A stretch of DNA of 64,000 nt from Saccharopolyspora phatthalungensis (lineage in GTDB: Bacteria > Actinomycetota > Actinomycetes > Mycobacteriales > Pseudonocardiaceae), in NCBI RefSeq assembly GCF_014203395.1, contig NZ_JACHIW010000002.1:868001-932000 (forward strand), written 5' to 3'. Numbering within the stretch: position 1 is the first letter of the stretch; every line of letters begins with the position of its first letter. The notes beneath the pieces were generated by a model. The model was not told where the DNA came from. It did no database searches and saw nothing but the letters and a program-made list of their open reading frames with translations. A program made the position numbers and the translations under genes. This document shows, piece by piece, positions 1 through 14,600 of this stretch.

Positions 1-2
1 TC

Positions 3-3000
3 ACCGTCGCCGACGTTCAATGGGACGTCTTCCTGCCCGCGTTCGTCTCCGCCCGGCCCAGTCCGTTCCTGTCCGCACTCCCCGAGGCGTGCGTCCTCCT
101 CGACGCGTCGGAGACCGGGCCCAGCGCCCGGCTTGCCGCGCTCAGCCCTAGCGAGCGGAGGTCCTGGCTGCGGTCGACCGTAACGTCGGCGGTCGCGTCG
201 GTGCTCGGCTACGCCGAAGCCGGGGACATCGATGGCGAACGTCCCTTCAAGGAGCTCGGATTCGACTCGCTCACCGGCGTCGAGTTGCGCAATCGGCTCG
301 GCGCGGCGCTCGGCGTCGCCCTCCCCGCCACGCTCGTCTTCGACCACCCCACCGCCAACCGCCTCGTCTCGCACCTCGCGGGGCTACTCACCGACGAGCG
401 ACCGGAGCCTGCTGCCACGGCCGCCGCCGGGACCGACGAGCCGTTGGCTATCGTCGGCATGGCCTGCCGCTTTCCGGGCGGGGTGCGCAGCCCGGAGGAA
501 CTGTGGGAACTCGTGCTCGGCGGGCGAGATGCCGTCTCGCCGTTCCCGACCGATCGCGGCTGGGATCTCGGCGCGCTGTTCGACGCGGCGCCGGATGAGT
601 CCGGCAGCAGTGTCGCCACTGCCGGTGGATTCCTCCATGATGCGGCCGAGTTCGACGCGGAGTTCTTCGGGATCTCGCCGCGCGAGGCGCTGGCGATGGA
701 CCCGCAGCAGCGGCTGTTGCTGGAGACCTCGTGGGAGGCGTTCGAACGCGGCGGCATCGACGTGACATCGTTGCGCGGCAGCCGAACCGGCGTGTTCATG
801 GGTGTCAACGGGCAGGATTACGTCTCGCTCCTGCGCGAGGACGCCCAGGGAACGGCGGGCCACCTGCTGACGGGCAACACGACCAGCGTGGCGTCCGGAC
901 GGATTTCCTACACGTTCGGTCTGGAAGGGCCCGCCGTCACCGTCGATACGGCGTGTTCGTCCTCGCTCGTCGCGCTGCACCTGGCGGGACAAGCGCTCCG
1001 CAACAACGAATGCGACATGGCACTGGCCGGCGGCGTCACCATCATGTCCACCCCCACCACCTTCGTAGAATTCAGCCGCCAACGCGGACTCTCCCCCGAC
1101 GGCCGGTGCAAGGCGTTTTCCGGCACGGCCGACGGCACCGGCTGGGGCGAAGGCATCGGCATCGTCCTACTAGAACGACTCTCCGACGCCCACCGCAACC
1201 ACCACCCCGTACTGGCCGTCGTCCGCGGCTCCGCCATCAACCAGGACGGCGCCTCCAACGGACTCACCGCACCCAACGGACCCTCCCAGCAACGAGTCAT
1301 CCGCCAAGCCCTCACCAACGCCGGACTAGCACCGTCCGAAGTAGACGCCGTCGAAGCCCACGGAACCGGAACCCGACTCGGCGACCCCATCGAAGCACAA
1401 GCACTCCAAGCCACCTACGGCCACAACCGCCAAACACCACTATGGCTCGGATCCATCAAATCCAACATCGGCCACACCCAAGCCGCCGCCGGCATCGCAG
1501 GCATCATCAAAATGATCCAAGCCATGCACCACGGCACCCTCCCCCAAACCCTCCACATCGACCAACCCACACCCGAAGTCGACTGGACCTCCGGCGCGAT
1601 AGAACTCCTGACCCAAAACCAGCAATGGCCCGACACCGGCCGACCCCGCCGCGCCGCCATCTCCTCCTTCGGCGTCAGCGGCACCAACGCCCACGTCGTA
1701 TTGGAGCAGGCGCCCGTTTCGACGCAGGAGCAAGCGGCTTCCCGCGTTCCTCCGGTCGTGCCGTGGGTGCTGTCCGCGAAAACTCCCGAAGCCCTCCGCG
1801 TCCAAGCCAAGCAGTTGGCCGACCACCTCTCAGACGAGGCATCCGTGCTCGACGTCGGCTACTCACTGGCCACCACACGAGCCGCCCTCGAACACCGCGC
1901 CGTCCTGCTCACCGGAGACATCACCCAACGACGCAAAGCCCTGACCACCCTGGCAACAGGCAACACACCCACCGAGATCATCACCGGCCACGCCACCGAA
2001 AACAGCCTGGCCATGATCTTCTCCGGCCAAGGCACCCAACGACACCGAATGGGACAACAGCTCTACAACACCTATCCCGCCTTCGCCGACGCCTACGACA
2101 CCGCCTGCGCCCAACTCGACCTCCACCTACCACGCCCACTCCACGAGGTCGTATTCGGCGACGACCCACACCTGATCAACCAAACCCAATACGCACAACC
2201 AGCACTGTTCGCATTCCAAGTCGCCCTCTACCGGCTATGGCAGCACTGGGGCATCCAGCCATCGGTCATCACCGGACACTCCATCGGCGAAATCACCGCC
2301 GCCCACATCACCGGCGTCCTCGCCCTCCCCGACGCGGCAACCCTGATCTGCACACGCGGCCGCCTCATGCAAACACTGCCCGAGCACGGCACCATGATCG
2401 CCGTCACCGCCACCGAAACCGACATCCAACCCCACCTCACCGGCCACGAGGAGACCGTAGCCGTCGCCGCCATCAACAGCCCCACCTCACTCGTCCTCTC
2501 CGGCAACCGCACCACACTCAACGAAATCGCCCGATCACTGCAAGACAACGGCTACCGCGTGACCCAACTACGCGTCTCCCACGCCTTCCACTCACCACTC
2601 ATCGACCCCATCCTCACCGAATTCCACGACACCATCTCCAACCTCAACTTCCGGCCCCCCACCCTGCCGATGATCTCCACCCTCACCGGCCAACCAATCG
2701 ACCACACAACTCTGGCAGCTCCCGAGCACTGGACCCGCCACGCCCGCCACACCGTCCGCTTCGCCGACGCCATCACCGCGATCAACGCCACCACCTACCT
2801 CGAAATCGGACCCGCCGCCACACTCACCCCACACCTGCCCAACACCGCAATCCCCTCACTCCACCACAACCAACCCGAACCCCAAGCCCTCAACACCGCA
2901 CTCGCCACACTCCTCACCCACGGACTCGAACCAAACTGGCACACCTACTTCGCCGCCACCGGAGCACACACCACCGAACTCCCCACCTACCCCTTCCAGC

Positions 3001-5654
3001 GCAAGCGCTACTGGCCGCGCCCTGGTGCCGCGTCGCGGCCCGACGCGGACGGGGCCGGACACCCGCTGCTGACCAGTGCGGTGGAGCTCGCGCACAGCGA
3101 CGGGCTCCTCCTGGCGGGCAGCCTCTCCCTGGCCACGCATCCCTGGCTCGCCGACCACAGCGTGCTGGGTTCGGTGCTGCTGCCCGGTACCGCGTTCGTG
3201 GATCTCGTCCTGCACGCGGCGCGGCTCACCGGCGGGCAAGGATTCGAGGAACTGACCCTGGAAACCCCGTTGGCAGTGCCGGAAAGCGGCGCTGTGCGGA
3301 TTCAGGTGGCCGTGGCGGAGCGCGACGCCGAGGGGCGCCGCCAGGTGACCGTCCACTCAATGCTCGACGGCGAAACGTCCTGGCGAAGGCACGCCTCGGC
3401 CGTCCTGGGTGCCGAAGCGGCGCAACCCGCGGGGAGCCCGATTGTGATGGCGCCGGGCGCGGAGGAGTTGCCGATCGACGATGCGTACGCGGAGTTCTCG
3501 GCGGCCGGCCTGGACTATGGCCCGGCATTCCGTGGGTTGCGTGCGGTGTGGCGGGCCGGCGAGCGCATCGTGGTCGAAACGGCGCTGCCCGACGGTGAGG
3601 ACGCACAGGGGTTCGGCATCCATCCCGCCCTGCTCGACTGCGTGCTGCATGGGGTCGCCGTGGCCGGGATGTTCGGCGCGGACAGGCAGGCGCGACTGCC
3701 GTTCTCCTGGTCCGGCGTCAGGTTGCATGCCACCGGGTCCGCAGTGCTGCGGGCTCAGATCTCCCGGGCGGGCGAGGACTGCATCGCGGTGCACGTTGCC
3801 GACGGCACCGGTCAGCCCGTGGCCACGATCGAACGTCTCGTGTTGCGCAAGATCTCGCCCGAGCAGATCGCGAGCACGGACGCCGAACTGCTGCGGTCGC
3901 TGTTCGAGCTGGCCTGGTTGCCGCGCGAGATTCCACCGGGTGCGGGGGAAATCGCGGTGGCGGGCGATGATCTGCCCGCCGCGCTCGCCAACCGCACGGG
4001 AGGGTCGGATCCGGGCACGCACTTGCTGTTCCGGCCGAAGAACGTCCAGAGCCGCGATCCCGAGGTGGCGCTGGCCGCCGCGACGGAAGTGCTGGAACAA
4101 CTACAGAACTGGACCGATGACCGGACCCTGGTGATCGTCACCCAAGGTGCCGTCGCCTGCGGCGGGACCGTCCCCGACCCGGCCGGTGCCGCCGTGTGGG
4201 GACTGGTGCGATCCGCTCAGTCCGAGATGCCGGGTCGTGTGATCCTGCTGGACATCGACGGTGCCGACGAGTCGTGGGCCGCCGTACCGGCGGCGTTGGC
4301 GTGTGGTGAACCACAAATCGCACTCCGCAACGGCACAACCCACACACCCCGACTCACCCACACCACACCACCACACCCCACCCCACCCAACTGGACCCAC
4401 GACACCATCCTCATCACCGGCGCCACCGGAGCACTCGGCACCCTCATCACCCACCACCTCATCCACACCCACCAACCCCACCACCTCCACCTCCTCAGCC
4501 GAAACCCACCCCACAACCCACCCACCACCATCAACAACACCCACCTCACCCACCACACCTGCGACCTCACCAACCCCCACCACATCACCCACACCCTCAA
4601 CACCATCCCACCCCCCACCATCATCATCCACTGCGCAGGCACCCTCCACGACGCCACCCTCACCCACCAAACCCCCCACCACCTCCACCACACCTTCACC
4701 CCCAAAACCACCGCCGCACACCACCTCCACACCCACACCCACCCCAACACCACCCACATCCACTTCTCCAGCGCCGCCGCCACCCTCGGCACCCCAGGCC
4801 AAGCCAACTACGCCGCCGCCAACGCCTACCTCGACGCACTCGCCCACCACCACCCCAACACCACCACCATCGCCTGGGGCCCCTGGAACACCGGCATGAC
4901 CGGCACCAACCTGGGGCGCATCGCGCGAACCGGTCTCACGCCCATCACCGCGGCGGAAGGACTCAAGCTCTTCGACGCCGCGCTCGCCACTGGCGCGAGC
5001 GTCGTCCTGCCCATGCGGCTGAACATCCCGGCGTTGCGGCGTCGAGCGGCCGAGAGCGGAATCCCGCACGTGCTCCACGACCTGGTCCGCCCGGTCGCGA
5101 AGATGCGCGTCGCCGCTGATGCGCCCGGCCCCGAGAACCGGTCGTTTGCCGAGACACTGCGCGCCCTCCCGCCGCACGAACGGCAGGAACGGCTCGCGCA
5201 GCTGGTTCGCGGCCGTGTCGCTGAGGTCGTGGGGCAAGAGTCGGGCGACGCGATCGCCATGGACCGACCGTTCGCCGACCTCGGGTTCGACTCGCTGATG
5301 GCGGTCGAGTTGCGCGGCGCGTTGGAGACCGCGACCCGGCTGCGACTGCCCGCGACGTTGATCTTCGACCGGCCCAGTCCGGCGGCACTATGTGACTACC
5401 TCGCGGCCGAGTTGCTACCCGACGACGTGTCCGGGCCTGATGTGGTCTTCGCCGAGATCGACCGCTTGGAAGCCGTACTCACCCAGATCGGTCCGCAACA
5501 CGCGCATGGTGCGCAGATCAGGAGCCGGCTGCGCGCCCTGCTGGGTTCCTGGGAGCTCTCCCCTCGCGGCGACGACGCCGCCGAGGAAGCCCTGGCGGCG
5601 GCCGATTTCGAGGAAGTTTTCTCGATCATCGATGACGAACTCGGCTCGTCCTGA
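3..5654 (+). CDS. Modular type I polyketide synthase, 5'-truncated by the window edge (ACP / KS-AT-DH-KR-ACP / docking)
   Basis: The frame is open from the first bases, so the true start lies upstream. In order it encodes the end of a KR, an ACP (LGFDSL, phosphopantetheine Ser at nt 267), then a full module. That module has KS (DTACSSS, Cys at nt 954; HGTGT; KSNIGH), AT (GHSIG, Ser at nt 2280), DH (HxxxGxxxxP with His at nt 3156; HPALLD), KR (TGATGALG, Ser/Tyr active site), ACP (LGFDSL, Ser at nt 5292) and an acidic C-terminal docking region ending DELGSS. The AT carries HAFH, the malonyl-CoA signature, so the module should add an acetate unit and leave an enoyl double bond. The KR has LHD where B-type KRs have LDD; B-type stereochemistry is likely but less sure. 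The KR core is unusually rich in His, Thr, Pro and Asn and is nearly duplicated in the next gene. The next PKS starts 32 nt downstream, and the C-terminus should dock to its N-terminal coiled coil. Confidence 0.96.
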   Translation, partial: TVADVQWDVFLPAFVSARPSPFLSALPEACVLLDASETGPSARLAALSPSERRSWLRSTVTSAVASVLGYAEAGDIDGERPFKELGFDSLTGVELRNRLGAALGVALPATLVFDHPTANRLVSHLAGLLTDERPEPAATAAAGTDEPLAIVGMACRFPGGVRSPEELWELVLGGRDAVSPFPTDRGWDLGALFDAAPDESGSSVATAGGFLHDAAEFDAEFFGISPREALAMDPQQRLLLETSWEAFERGGIDVTSLRGSRTGVFMGVNGQDYVSLLREDAQGTAGHLLTGNTTSVASGRISYTFGLEGPAVTVDTACSSSLVALHLAGQALRNNECDMALAGGVTIMSTPTTFVEFSRQRGLSPDGRCKAFSGTADGTGWGEGIGIVLLERLSDAHRNHHPVLAVVRGSAINQDGASNGLTAPNGPSQQRVIRQALTNAGLAPSEVDAVEAHGTGTRLGDPIEAQALQATYGHNRQTPLWLGSIKSNIGHTQAAAGIAGIIKMIQAMHHGTLPQTLHIDQPTPEVDWTSGAIELLTQNQQWPDTGRPRRAAISSFGVSGTNAHVVLEQAPVSTQEQAASRVPPVVPWVLSAKTPEALRVQAKQLADHLSDEASVLDVGYSLATTRAALEHRAVLLTGDITQRRKALTTLATGNTPTEIITGHATENSLAMIFSGQGTQRHRMGQQLYNTYPAFADAYDTACAQLDLHLPRPLHEVVFGDDPHLINQTQYAQPALFAFQVALYRLWQHWGIQPSVITGHSIGEITAAHITGVLALPDAATLICTRGRLMQTLPEHGTMIAVTATETDIQPHLTGHEETVAVAAINSPTSLVLSGNRTTLNEIARSLQDNGYRVTQLRVSHAFHSPLIDPILTEFHDTISNLNFRPPTLPMISTLTGQPIDHTTLAAPEHWTRHARHTVRFADAITAINATTYLEIGPAATLTPHLPNTAIPSLHHNQPEPQALNTALATLLTHGLEPNWHTYFAATGAHTTELPTYPFQRKRYWPRPGAASRPDADGAGHPLLTSAVELAHSDGLLLAGSLSLATHPWLADHSVLGSVLLPGTAFVDLVLHAARLTGGQGFEELTLETPLAVPESGAVRIQVAVAERDAEGRRQVTVHSMLDGETSWRRHASAVLGAEAAQPAGSPIVMAPGAEELPIDDAYAEFSAAGLDYGPAFRGLRAVWRAGERIVVETALPDGEDAQGFGIHPALLDCVLHGVAVAGMFGADRQARLPFSWSGVRLHATGSAVLRAQISRAGEDCIAVHVADGTGQPVATIERLVLRKISPEQIASTDAELLRSLFELAWLPREIPPGAGEIAVAGDDLPAALANRTGGSDPGTHLLFRPKNVQSRDPEVALAAATEVLEQLQNWTDDRTLVIVTQGAVACGGTVPDPAGAAVWGLVRSAQSEMPGRVILLDIDGADESWAAVPAALACGEPQIALRNGTTHTPRLTHTTPPHPTPPNWTHDTILITGATGALGTLITHHLIHTHQPHHLHLLSRNPPHNPPTTINNTHLTHHTCDLTNPHHITHTLNTIPPPTIIIHCAGTLHDATLTHQTPHHLHHTFTPKTTAAHHLHTHTHPNTTHIHFSSAAATLGTPGQANYAAANAYLDALAHHHPNTTTIAWGPWNTGMTGTNLGRIARTGLTPITAAEGLKLFDAALATGASVVLPMRLNIPALRRRAAESGIPHVLHDLVRPVAKMRVAADAPGPENRSFAETLRALPPHERQERLAQLVRGRVAEVVGQESGDAIAMDRPFADLGFDSLMAVELRGALETATRLRLPATLIFDRPSPAALCDYLAAELLPDDVSGPDVVFAEIDRLEAVLTQIGPQHAHGAQIRSRLRALLGSWELSPRGDDAAEEALAAADFEEVFSIIDDELGSS
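1131..1697 (+). repeat. KS-segment copy 1
   Basis: Second half of the KS of the first module, nearly identical to 11561-12127, with only scattered base changes. The flanking KS and AT sequence is clearly more diverged. Confidence 0.85.
4293..4904 (+). repeat. 612-nt KR copy 1
   Basis: Encodes the KR catalytic half of the first module and matches 9710-10321 with one visible base difference (Pro/His codon near 4377). The coding strand is almost pure C and A with few G, giving a His/Thr/Pro/Asn-rich KR. Confidence 0.9.
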
Positions 5655-5686
5655 CCTCTCGAACGCCGGACCGGAACGGAAGTGAC

Positions 5687-8600
5687 GTGAACGAGGAGAA
5701 GACGCTCCAGTACCTCAAGCGGCTCACCACCGAACTGCGGGACACCAAGCAACGGCTGCGCTGCGCCGAGGAACGTGACCGCGAGCCGATCGCCGTCATC
5801 GGCATGGCGTGCCGGTTTCCGGGCGGCGTGCGCGCTCCCGAACAGCTGTGGCGGCTGGTCGCCGCGGAGCAGGACGCAATCGACGAATTCCCGCGCGACC
5901 GCGGCTGGGATCTCGCCTCGATCACCAGCGACACCCACGAGGGCGGATTCCTCTACGATGCGGCGGAATTCGATGCGGACTTCTTCGGGATCTCGCCGCG
6001 GGAGGCGCTGGCGATGGATCCGCAGCAGCGGTTGCTGCTGGAGACCTCGTGGGAGGCGGTGGAGCGTTCCGGAATCGTCCCTGGATCGTTGCGCGGCAGC
6101 CGGACCGGCGTGTTCGTCGGGGTCATGTACCACGACTACGCGTCACGTCTTCCCGCGATCCCGGAGGTGGTCCAGGGCTATCTGGGCACGGGCAACTCGG
6201 GCAGCATCGCCTCCGGCAGGCTCGCCTACACCCTGGGGCTGGAGGGGCCCGCCGTCACCATCGACACGGCGTGTTCGTCATCGCTGGTCGCCCTGCACCT
6301 GGCCTGCCGGGCATTGCGCCGATCGGAGTGTTCGGCCGCGCTGGTCGGCGGCGCGACGGTGATGGCGAGCCCGGCCCCGTTCGTCGACTTCAGCCGGCAG
6401 CAGGGCCTCGCCCCGGATGGCCGCTGTAAGGCGTTTTCCAGCACCGCCGACGGGACCGGGTGGGCGGAGGGCGCCGGAATGCTGCTCGTAGAGCGCCTTT
6501 CGGATGCCCAGCGCAACGGACACCCGGTGCTCGCGATCATCCGCGGCAGCGCAGTCAACCAGGACGGCGCGTCCAACGGGTTGACCGCGCCTAACGGGCC
6601 ATCCCAACAACGCGTGATCCGTGACGCGCTCGTCGACGCGGGACTGCGCGCCGACCAGGTGGACGCCGTCGAGGCCCACGGCACGGGCACTCGCCTCGGC
6701 GATCCCATCGAAGCACAAGCACTCCTGGCCACCTACGGCCAGAACCGCGAAACACCCCTGTGGCTGGGATCCATCAAGTCCAACCTCGGCCACACCCAGG
6801 CCGCCGCCGGCATCGCAGGCATCATCAAAATGGTCCAGGCCATGCACCAGGGCATCCTGCCCCGCACCCTCCACATAGCGGAGCCCACGCCCGAGGTCGA
6901 CTGGGAGTCCGGTGCCGTTTCGCTGCTCACCGAAAAGGTGCCCTGGCCGCAGCGCGTGCCACGACGCGCCGCCGTGTCGTCCTTCGGTTTCAGCGGCACC
7001 AACGCACACGTGATTCTGGAACAGGCACCGGATGCGGCTGATTCCCCGGCCGAGCCGGTGGTCACCCCGCCTGTCGTGCCGTGGGTGTTGTCCGCGCGCA
7101 CCGAGACCGATTTGCGCGCCCAGGCCGCGCAGCTGGCCGAGCACCTTACCGATGAGGCGCCGGTGCTGGACGTCGGCTACTCGCTGGGCACGGCCCGCAC
7201 CGCATTCGACGAACGTGCCGTACTCCTGGCCGGAAGCACCGCCGAGCGCAGGCGGGCGTTGAGCGCCTTCGCAGCCGGTGAGGCACCCGCCGCCGTCCTC
7301 ACCGGACGGGCCGGCGAGGGTGGTCTGGCGATGGTGTTCTCCGGCCAAGGCTCCCAGCGCCTGGGCATGGGACGAGAGCTCTACGAAACCTTTCCGGTGT
7401 TCGCCGACGCCTTCGACGCCGTCTGCGCCGAGATCGACCCGCATCTGCCGCACCCGCTGGCGAACGTCGTGTTCGGCACCGACGGCGAGCCGATCAATCG
7501 AACCCAGTACGCGCAGCCGGCGCTGTTCGCCATCGAGGTGGCCATCTGCCGCCTGTGGCAGCACTGGGGAATCCAGCCGTCGATCGTCGCCGGGCACTCT
7601 GTCGGCGAAATCGCCGCCGCCCACATTGCCGGTGTGCTGTCGCTTACCGACGCGGCGACGCTGGTGTGCGCGCGCGGTCGCCTCATGCAATCCCTTCCCC
7701 CCGGTGGCGCGATGGTGGCCATCGACGCCACCGAAGACGACGTCCTCAAGCTTCTGGCCGGAAATGCGGACAAAGTTGGTATCGCCGCGATCAACGGTCC
7801 GAATTCCCTCGTCCTCTCCGGCGACCACGCCACGCTGACCTCGATCGCCGGATCGCTGCGTGCCGCAGGAAACCGGGTCACCTGGCTGCGGGTGTCACAT
7901 GCATTCCACTCGCCACTGATCGATCCCGTCCTCCCCGAATTCCGCGACATCGCGGCAGCCTTGAACTATTCATCCCCCACGCTGCCGATGGTCTCCACCG
8001 TCACCGGACAACTCGTCGACGACGACACCCTCTCCCAGCCCGAATACTGGGTCCGCCACGCCCGGCACACCGTCCGTTTCGCCGAGGCCATCACCGCCCT
8101 CAGCCACCACGCCACCACCTTTCTCGAAGTGGGCCCCAGCGCCAGCCTCACCCCTCATCTGCCCGACGACGCACTCTCCTCGCTCCGCCACAACGACGCC
8201 GAATCAGCGGCCCTCGCAACCGCTCTCGGGAAACTCATCACCCGCGCAAGCTTGCCCGACTGGCGAAACCTCTACGCGAACTCCGGAGCCTGCACGACCG
8301 CGCTGCCGACCTATCCGTTCGCCCGCAAACGCTACTGGCTGGAATCGGCCGAGAGCGCGGCGACCGATGTGTCGGCGGCCGGCCTGCTGGGATCGGATCA
8401 CCCGCTGCTCACCGCCGCGGTCGGTCTCGCCGAGGGCGACCGGATGCTGCTCACCGGCAGCCTTTCGCTTACCTCGCACCCGTGGCTTGCCGATCACACC
8501 GTGCTGGACCGGGTGGTGGTGCCCGGCGCCGCATTGGTCGAACTCGCGCTCCACGCCGGGCAGCAGGCCGGACACCCGCACCTGGCCGAACTCACGCTCG

Positions 8601-11600
8601 GCGCCCCACTCGTGCTCACGGACAGCGCACTCCACGTCCAGACCTTGCTCGGGGAACCCGACGGGGACGGCGGGCGGCCGGTCAGCATCTTCACGCGCGA
8701 GGCCGACGCGTCCTTCGACCAGCCGTGGACGAAGCATGCCGAAGGACGGCTCACCGGCCAGACCCCGCAGCCCGCCGAAATGCTCACCCAGTGGCCGCCG
8801 ACCGGGACGGTTCCCCTTGACATCAACGGATTCTACGGGTCTGACGGCCCGGCCGATCTCCGGTACGGTCCGGCGTTCCAAGGACTGCGCGGGGCTTGGC
8901 AACGAGACGGGGAGATCTTCGCCGACGTCGCGCTAGGAGACGATCAGCTGGCGGACGCCGATCGCTTCGCGCTGCACCCCGCCCTGCTGGACTCGGCCCT
9001 GCACGCGATCGGCCTCAGCACGCAGCCCGGCGAGCACTCGTCCATACCGTTCTCGTGGACGGACGTCTCCCTGCATGCGGTCAATGCCCGGGAGCTGCGA
9101 GTCCGGATTTCCCCAGCGGGGCCCGATGCCGTGTCGCTCGTGCTCGCGGATCAGACCGGGCGCCCCGTGCTCACCGTGGCCCGTCTGCATCTTCGCCCGA
9201 TTCCCGAGGAGGGACTGCCTTCGGCCGCGACGCGTTCGCTGTATCGCGTGTCGTGGGTGCCGCTGCCCGACCTCGACCGGCCCACACCGCCCGGAAGATG
9301 GGCGGCCATCACCACCGATGCGCAGTTCGCCGGCCAGGCGGACGAGTATGGAGATCTGAGCGAGCTCGGCCGCGCCATCGACGACGGTAAGCCGGTCCCG
9401 GAGGTCGTGCTGGTTCCGTTCGTTCCGCCAGAAGGCGACACCGAGGACAAAGCGGAACGGGCCGCGGTCAAGGCCCTGGAGTTGGCTCAGCAGTGGCTCG
9501 CCGACGACAGGTTCGCCGCGTCGCGACTGGCCCTCATCACCCGAAGCGCCCTGCTGCTTGATTCGGACACCGCGGCGGACGTGCCGGCCGCATTGGCCAA
9601 CGCCGCCGTCTGGGGGTTGATGCGTTCCGCCCAGTCCGAGCACCCCGATCGGTTCCTCTTGGTCGACCTGGACGACACCGATGCCTCGCCACTTCGGCCG
9701 ATCGCTACGGCGTTGGCGTGTGGTGAACCACAAATCGCACTCCGCAACGGCACAACCCACACACCCCGACTCACCCACACCACACCACCACACCACACCC
9801 CACCCAACTGGACCCACGACACCATCCTCATCACCGGCGCCACCGGAGCACTCGGCACCCTCATCACCCACCACCTCATCCACACCCACCAACCCCACCA
9901 CCTCCACCTCCTCAGCCGAAACCCACCCCACAACCCACCCACCACCATCAACAACACCCACCTCACCCACCACACCTGCGACCTCACCAACCCCCACCAC
10001 ATCACCCACACCCTCAACACCATCCCACCCCCCACCATCATCATCCACTGCGCAGGCACCCTCCACGACGCCACCCTCACCCACCAAACCCCCCACCACC
10101 TCCACCACACCTTCACCCCCAAAACCACCGCCGCACACCACCTCCACACCCACACCCACCCCAACACCACCCACATCCACTTCTCCAGCGCCGCCGCCAC
10201 CCTCGGCACCCCAGGCCAAGCCAACTACGCCGCCGCCAACGCCTACCTCGACGCACTCGCCCACCACCACCCCAACACCACCACCATCGCCTGGGGCCCC
10301 TGGAACACCGGCATGACCGGCGACCTCGACGCATTGCCCGCAGGCATTAGGGCGTTGACGGAGGAGGAAGGTCTACGCCTCTTCGACGCCGCACTCGCGA
10401 GCGGCGAGAGCGTTGTACTGCCCATGCATCTGGATGCGCGAGCGCTCGCCGCCAGCCGGGGAGGCGCGGTTCCCGCGCTGCTCCGGAAGCTGGTTCCGAC
10501 GACTCCGCGCCGTGCGGCGCAAGGGGAACCAGACGCTTCCACCCTGGCCGACCGGCTGCACCGGATGTCCGAAGTGGAACAGGATGACACCCTCCTCGGC
10601 TTGGTTCGCGGCCAGGTTGCGGGGGTCCTCGGGCACACGGATCCGGATTCGGTCGAGCCCGCCCGGGCTTTCGGGGATTTCGGGTTCGATTCGCTGACGT
10701 CCGTGGAGTTCCGCAACCGCCTGAACTCCGCGACGGGATTACGGCTGCCCGCGACGCTGGTGTTCGACCACCCGACCCCGATCGCGCTCGCCCGGCACCT
10801 GCGCACTCAGCTGCTCGGCGCACCGGAGCGAGCCGTCGAATCGATCTCGGTGCGATCGGCCGACGACGACCCGATCGTCATCATCGGCATGGCTTGCCGC
10901 TATCCCGGCGGCGTCGATAACCCGGAAGAGCTGTGGCGGCTGGTGGCGACGGGCGCGGACGCGATCTCGCCGTTTCCCACCGATCGCGGCTGGGACGAGG
11001 CGAGGATCTACGACCCGGACGGGGAGTCGCCCGGGTCGAGTTATGTGCGGGAGGGTGGTTTCCTGCACAACGCCGCGGAGTTCGACCCCGCACTCTTCGG
11101 GATCTCTCCCCGCGAAGCGCACGCCATGGACCCGCAGCAACGGCTCCTGCTCGAAACCACCTGGGAAGCCCTCGAACGCGCCACCATCGACCCAACATCG
11201 CTGCACGGCACCCGCACCGGCGTGTTCGCCGGAGTCATGTACAGCGACTACGCCACCCGCTTCAGCGACGACACGACCCACTCCAGCGGGAACCTCGGCA
11301 ATGGCAGCGCCCCCAGCATCGCCTCCGGTCGCATTTCCTACGCCTTCGGCCTCCAAGGTCCGGCAATCACCATCGACACCGCATGTTCCTCGTCCCTGGT
11401 CGCGCTGCATCTGGCGGCGCAATCGCTGCGCAACGGCGAATGCGACCTGGCGTTGGCCGGCGGGGTGACCGTGATGGCCACGCCGGCGGCGTTCATCGAG
11501 TTCAGCCGCCAGCGCGGGCTTTCCGCCGATGGCCGGTGCAAGGCGTTTTCCAGCACCGCCGACGGCACCGGCTGGGGCGAAGGCATCGGCATCGTCCTAC

Positions 11601-14600
11601 TAGAACGACTCTCCGACGCCCACCGCAACCACCACCCCGTACTGGCCGTCGTCCGCGGCTCCGCCATCAACCAGGACGGCGCCTCCAACGGACTCACCGC
11701 CCCCAACGGACCCTCCCAGCAACGAGTCATCCGGCAAGCCCTGGCCAACGCCGGACTAGCACCGTCCGAAGTAGACGCCGTCGAAGCACACGGAACCGGA
11801 ACCCGACTCGGCGACCCCATCGAAGCACAAGCACTCCTAGCCACCTACGGCCACAACCGCCAAACACCACTATGGCTCGGATCCATCAAATCCAACATCG
11901 GCCACACCCAAGCCGCCGCCGGCATCGCCGGCATCATCAAAATGATCCAAGCCATGCACCACGGCACCCTCCCCCAAACCCTCCACATCGACCAACCCAC
12001 ACCCGAAGTCGACTGGAACACCGGCGCGATAGAACTCCTGACCCAAAACCAGCAATGGCCCGACACCGGCCGACCCCGCCGCGCCGCCATCTCCTCCTTC
12101 GGCATCAGCGGCACCAACGCCCACGTCATCCTCGAACAACCACCGGCAGAAACGGCTCCGGCGCAACCACCAAGAAGCGAAAACCCGGTCGCACACCCGG
12201 CTGCGGTGCCGTGGTTGCTGTCCGCGCACACAAAGTCCGCGTTGCGCGCCCAGGCCGCCCGGCTGGCCGAACGTCTCACCGACGACGACTCGATCCTCGA
12301 CGTGGGCTACTCGCTGGCCACCACCCGAGCCGCGTTAGCGGAACGTGCCGTGATCGTCACCAGCGATCTCGCCCAAGGCGCCCAAGCGCTTGCCGCGCTG
12401 GCCCAAGGCACCGACCACCCCGACCTGCACACCGGGCGGGCCGCCGAGAACAGCCTGGCAATGGTCTTCTCCGGCCAAGGTTCCCAACGACACCGCATGG
12501 GACACCAACTCTACGAGACCTATCCCGCCTTCGCCGACGCCTTCGACACCGCCTGCGCCGCAATCGACCCACACCTACCCCGCCCCCTGCGCGACGCAGT
12601 GTTCGGCGAAGACCCCGAACTGATCAACCAGACCCAGTACGCACAACCCGCGCTCTTCGCATACCAAACCGCCCTCTACCAACTCTGGCGGTACTGGGGC
12701 GTCCAACCGACGATCCTCGCCGGTCATTCCATCGGCGAAATCACCGCCGCGCACACCGCCGGAGCGCTCTCCCTGTCCGATGCGGCCGCACTCATCTGCG
12801 CACGCGGCCGACTCATGCAATCCCTCCCGCCCGGTGGCGCGATGGTAGCGATCACCGCATCCGAGAACGCCATCGCCGCCTACCACACCGGGCACGAGAA
12901 CGCAGTCTCCGTTGCCGCCATCAACAGCCCCACTTCGCTGGTCCTCTCCGGCGACCGCAGCGCCCTCGCGACGATCACCGAATCACTGCGCGACAACGGC
13001 CACCGAACTACCTGGCTCCGCGTCTCGCACGCCTTCCACTCACCGCTGATGGAGTCCATCCTCGCCGAATTCCGCGACACCGCGGCGAAACTGAAGGCCC
13101 AGCCCGCCACGGTGCCGATCGTCTCGACCCGCACCGGGCAACTCATCGACGACACCACGCTGGCCAACCCCGACCACTGGGTCCAGCACGCCCGGCACAC
13201 CGTGCAATTCGCCCGCGCCGCCAGCACGCTCAACACCCACGCCACCACCTTCCTCGAAATCGGCCCAGCCAACACCCTGACCCCGCACCTGCCCAACACC
13301 GCCGTCGCCTCCCAACGCCACGACCAACCCGAAGCAGCGGCTCTCACCACCGCACTCGGCCAGCTCGTGGCGCACGGAATCAGCCCCGATTGGCAAAACC
13401 ACTACGCGCAATCCGGGGCTCGCGCGACCCCGCTGCCCACCTACCCCTTCCAACACGCCCGCTACTGGCTGCACCACCACCCCACCCCCGCTGACCCTCA
13501 CACGATCGGGCTCGACCGCACCCATCACCCGCTGCTCGACGCGGTGGCAGGCACCCCGGATGCGGACGCCGTGGTCTTCTCCGGCCGGGTCTCTCTCGCG
13601 GCACATCCGTGGCTCGCCGACCACGCCGTGGGCGATCAAATCCTGTTGCCCGGCACGGCCTTCGTCGATCTGGCTCTCCATGCGGGCGCGCACCTCGGAA
13701 ACGACGTGCTCGATGATCTGACATTGGAAACGCCACTGGTCATCCCCGAACGAGGCGCGGTGGACATTCAGCTCACCGTCGGAGCCGCGGACACGGCAGG
13801 ACGGCGAACGGCACGCATTCATTCCCGAGAATCTCATGGGCGAGCATCCGATGAACACCCCTGGGTCCGGAACGCGACCGCGGTGCTCAGACACGCCGAG
13901 GAGGATGTGTCCGAGGAGTCCGCCGAGCACTGGCCGCCGCCCGGCGCCGTGCCGCTCGGCCTCGATGCGGTATATGAAGAGCTGGCAGAAAAGGGTCTGC
14001 GCTACGGCCCGGCTTTCCGCGGGCTGCGTGCCGCGTGGCGGCGCGCGGACGACCTTTACGTCGAGGTGTCCTTGCCGGAAGACCTGGCGGACACGGGTGG
14101 CCGGCACGTCGTGCATCCCGCGCTGCTCGATTCGGTGCTGCATGCAGTGGGGCTCGGTGACTTCGCCGAAACGGGCGCCGCACTGCCATTCGCGTGGCGC
14201 GGCGTGCGCGTAGCCACCCCCGGTGCGCACGCCCTCCGAGGACGACTGGAGTCCACCGGCGGGAGCGGTATCTCCCTTCACTTGTCCGGTGTGGACGGAC
14301 GATCGGTCGGCAGGGTGGCGGAGCTGACCCTTCGACCGGTGGAGGCAATGGCAACGGTCCATCGTTCGCTGTTCGCCGTGGAATGGCGGAAACTCGGAGC
14401 GGCTGGCGCGGTCACACCCGCCGCCGGCTGGGCAGTGGTCGGCGAGGGCGAAACCAGCTTGTCCCGCGCGTTGCGCGACAGCGGCACCCCCGTGGAGTCC
14501 TATCCAGACCTGGCAAAGCTCAGCGAGACAGTCGCGGAGTCTGGGGCGGCCGTGGAACGGGTCTTCGTGCCCCGCACCGAGCCCCATACGGTAGGGGGCA

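Noticed and set aside
8480..13670. Gly-to-Asp change in the DH HxxxGxxxxP motif as evidence of inactive DH domains
   Set aside because: His, Pro and the HPALLD Asp are retained and I recall this substitution in other DH domains; activity is more likely than not.
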